The notes under the pieces are model-generated. The model ran no database searches. It saw only the letters and a program-made list of their open reading frames with translations, and was not told the origin of the DNA. Shown piece after piece: positions 11,086 through 12,611 of a stretch of DNA of 12,611 bases. The position numbers and the translations under genes are program-made. Source of the stretch: Myxococcales bacterium UBA5297 (lineage in GTDB: Bacteria; Myxococcota; Myxococcia; Myxococcales; UBA5297); assembly GCA_002408385.1 (NCBI GenBank), contig DHSB01000037.1, positions 1 to 12,611 on the forward strand, read 5' to 3'. Positions within the stretch are counted from its first letter, which is position 1, and each line of letters opens with the position of its first letter.

Positions 11086-12105
11086 TCACAGCCCCTGCAA
11101 CTGGCGCCGCTCGGCCTCCTTGCGCAGCAGAGGAGCGAGCTCGACGCTCGCGTAGGTGATCTGCACGCTGCCCTTCATCGCGCCGCCCGAGCAGGCGAGC
11201 GTGATTCCGGTTGCGCTCGACTGCCAAGTCGAGGAGAGCCGGAGGCCGCCCATCATCAGCGCCATTCCCCGGTCCATCAGCCTGTAGTGCTCGCCCGCCC
11301 AGTCCTCCTTCTGCGACGCCGGAGCGCCGTATTTGCTGGCGAGCGCGTCGCGGACGCTGCCGAACAGCGACAGGTACTTGCCGGGCGTCGAGGGCACGTC
11401 GGTGAAGCCGACGCTGACCGCGACGAGCCGGTCGTCGACGAAGAAGAAGGCGGTGGACGAGCGCTCGCCCGAGACCTCGCCCTCGACGACCATCACGAAG
11501 TCGTCCTGCCGCCTCGCTCCAGGAAAGTGCCCGCCGACCTCGGCCTGCGTCATTCCCCAACGAGTCGGCCCATAGCCGCCGTCGTTCGACCTCGTCGAGA
11601 CCGGCTCGGGAAGAGCAGCGAGGGGGCCGGACGCCAGGGAAGCCGCGGGCTCGACCGGAAGGCTGAGCCCGGCCTCCGGGGCCGCGGGCGCGGGCGCCGC
11701 GGCGCTCACGGGCGCCTCCTCTGGCGACGAGGCGAGCGGCTGGGACCCATCCTCCTCCTGCGGCTGCGGCGGTGGCGCCTCGATGGCCACAGCCTCGAAG
11801 CCCGGAAGCGGCCGGTGCTCGAGCCACGGCACCTCAGCGGACGGGACCGGCTCGGCGAGGTCGGCTCGGTTGTGAACCGGCGCCTCGCCGTCGAGGCGCG
11901 CGGCGATGCCCGAGGGGCGGTCGTCCCACCCGCGCCACTGCTCGGCGCCGGGAGCGGAGGGGTGGTTGACCGAGGCCGCTGGCGCCGCAGCGGCAATCGG
12001 AGGCCGAGGCGCGACCTGCGCCGGCGGCGCGCCGCTGGCGGTCAGCGGGTGGTTCGACCAGACGCCTGCCTGAGAGAGGACGAGAGCGAGCAGCAGCGTG
12101 GACAT
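11086..12105 (-). CDS. Secreted protein: Pro/Ala-rich linker plus 'RWGMTQAEV' C-terminal domain
   Basis: A 339-aa exported protein. Residues 1-~14 (MSTLLLALVLSQAG) are a Sec signal peptide with a likely cut at SQA/G. Residues ~25-175 are low-complexity, rich in Pro, Ala and acidic residues, a probable unstructured linker. Residues ~178-325 form one domain: YGPTRWGMTQAEVGGHFPGA, AFFFVDDRLVAVSVGF, PGKYLSLFGSVRDALASKYG, then STWQSSATGITLACSG and GSVQITYASVEL. The order 'WG.s..EV...' / strand / KYG.P / W....T.I.L / I.Y.S is a pattern seen in many uncharacterised exported proteins of proteobacteria; no function is established to my knowledge. ATG 12105 has GGAG 9 nt upstream; an ATG at 12228 would put the signal peptide internally and is unlikely. 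Monocistronic, followed by a heptamer microsatellite. Confidence 0.85.
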   Translation of the reverse strand: MSTLLLALVLSQAGVWSNHPLTASGAPPAQVAPRPPIAAAAPAASVNHPSAPGAEQWRGWDDRPSGIAARLDGEAPVHNRADLAEPVPSAEVPWLEHRPLPGFEAVAIEAPPPQPQEEDGSQPLASSPEEAPVSAAAPAPAAPEAGLSLPVEPAASLASGPLAALPEPVSTRSNDGGYGPTRWGMTQAEVGGHFPGARRQDDFVMVVEGEVSGERSSTAFFFVDDRLVAVSVGFTDVPSTPGKYLSLFGSVRDALASKYGAPASQKEDWAGEHYRLMDRGMALMMGGLRLSSTWQSSATGITLACSGGAMKGSVQITYASVELAPLLRKEAERRQLQGL

Positions 12106-12416
12106 GAGGAGGATCTCCAGAGACGTCGGACGCCCTCGCGGCTGGGCGGGGGCGACCTTTCGGCCACTGGGGGGTTGGTTGCCGTGGGCCGCTGGAACGA
12201 TCACGGCGCCGCGTCCCTCGCGCGCCACCGGGTGCCAACCTGCGACCGATCGCTCCGGTTCGGGGCGAAGCCCGGGCTGTCATCCTCCGTAACTTCACGC
12301 ACTCGTGGATGCCTACGCAAAGGGCCGAATGGACTATGGAAAAGCGCCAGGCGGTCGCTTCCCGCTCGGCGATGTCCACGTCCCCCGGGGACGAGCCGGC
12401 GCTGAGACGGACGGAA
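12106..12416. other. Upstream spacer of the secreted-protein gene
   Basis: No supported gene on either strand. It should include the promoter of the minus-strand gene at 12105, but no clear motif is visible. Confidence 0.35.
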
Positions 12417-12503
12417 GCGCCCGCGGGACAAACAAGAGCGCCCGCGGGACAAGCCGAAGGCGCTTTCGGGACACGCCGAAGCGTTTCGGGGACATGGATC
12501 AAC
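12417..12503 (+). repeat. 21-23-bp tandem repeat, forward array
   Basis: Four decaying units: 12417-12437, 12438-12459, 12460-12480 and 12481-12503, each starting GCG and carrying GGGACA (GCGCCCGCGGGACAA in the first two, GCGCTTTCGGGACAC and GCGTTTCGGGGACAT in the next). It lies 300 bp upstream of the secreted-protein gene. Confidence 0.75.
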
Positions 12504-12514
12504 GAAGGTGAGAC

Positions 12515-12611
12515 GTCCCGGACGCGATTCCCGGATGTCCCGGACGCGATTCCCGATGTCCCGGACGCGATTCCCGATGTCCCGGACGCGTTTCCCGATG
12601 TCCCGGACGCG
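12515..12611 (-). repeat. 21-bp tandem repeat, inverted array, continues past window
   Basis: Units of GTCCCGGACGCGATTCCCGA(T), 21-22 bp, at 12515, 12537, 12558, 12579 and a partial at 12600. They are nearly identical (one extra G in the first, one A-to-T in the fourth). The reverse complement, GCGTCCGGGACAT, resembles the unit of the forward array (GCGCCCGCGGGACA), so the two arrays face each other across 12504-12514. All three plus-strand frames are open across the copies seen, so coding cannot be excluded. Confidence 0.85.

Noticed and set aside
9484..12405. A 973-codon plus-strand open frame
   Set aside because: It is antisense to the helicase and secreted-protein genes, whose motifs and signal peptide are unmistakable. 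Its product is low-complexity Arg/Ala/Gly/Pro, a high-GC shadow.
12417..12611. CRISPR-like array
   Set aside because: Units are contiguous 21-23-bp tandem repeats with no spacers, and no cas gene is in view.

Overview
The window is GC-rich bacterial DNA. Its coding frames strongly prefer G or C at the third codon position, and intergenic repeats are abundant. The gene set includes a stand-alone Cache-domain protein, a collagen-like lipoprotein with a Cys-rich head, a second Cys-rich lipoprotein with an acidic stalk, an orphan NarL-type response regulator and a DEAD-box helicase with a basic tail. Together these suggest a large-genome Gram-negative such as a Myxococcota (deltaproteobacterial) lineage. 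That placement is inference, because no rRNA or other marker gene is present.

Layout. 1-1102: the 3' end of a Cache-domain sensor-like gene (+) faces an unknown 157-aa gene (-) across a strong stem-loop. 1361-1670: a striking 21-bp tandem repeat in which both strands read as open heptad-repeat (coiled-coil-like) frames. 1925-2530: an intact O6-alkylguanine-DNA alkyltransferase equivalent to the C-terminal half of Ada. 2650-3546: a decayed cistron (one frameshift, one in-frame stop) whose last codon overlaps the start of an XRE-type HTH gene, the arrangement of a toxin-antitoxin-like pair. 3597-3824: a possible small unknown gene. 4021-4806: a collagen-like lipoprotein. 4901-5570: a gene graveyard, with the last ~40 codons of a PLP aminotransferase (-) abutting a second, frameshifted copy of the alkyltransferase gene (+). 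5737-6363: a response regulator, followed by three copies of a dispersed intergenic repeat. 6658-12105: four genes all on the minus strand. In transcription order these are a secreted Pro/Ala-rich protein, the DEAD-box helicase, the Cys-rich lipoprotein and an APH/NahK-like small-molecule kinase, separated by 330-550-bp gaps. 12417-12611: two 21-bp repeat arrays facing each other, running off the window.

The genes do not form one pathway. Apart from the broken cistron/XRE pair no convincing operon is seen, and most genes have their own ribosome-binding site and a stem-loop downstream. The more unusual content is non-coding or decaying: two unrelated arrays with the same 21-bp period, GGCCGG-stem hairpins that all carry 11-nt loops, 7-bp purine-rich microsatellites directly after stop codons of minus-strand genes, a ~45-120-bp dispersed element in three copies around the helicase gene, and a functional/decayed pair of alkyltransferase genes 3 kb apart. 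I see no rRNA, tRNA, CRISPR array, insertion sequence or prophage.
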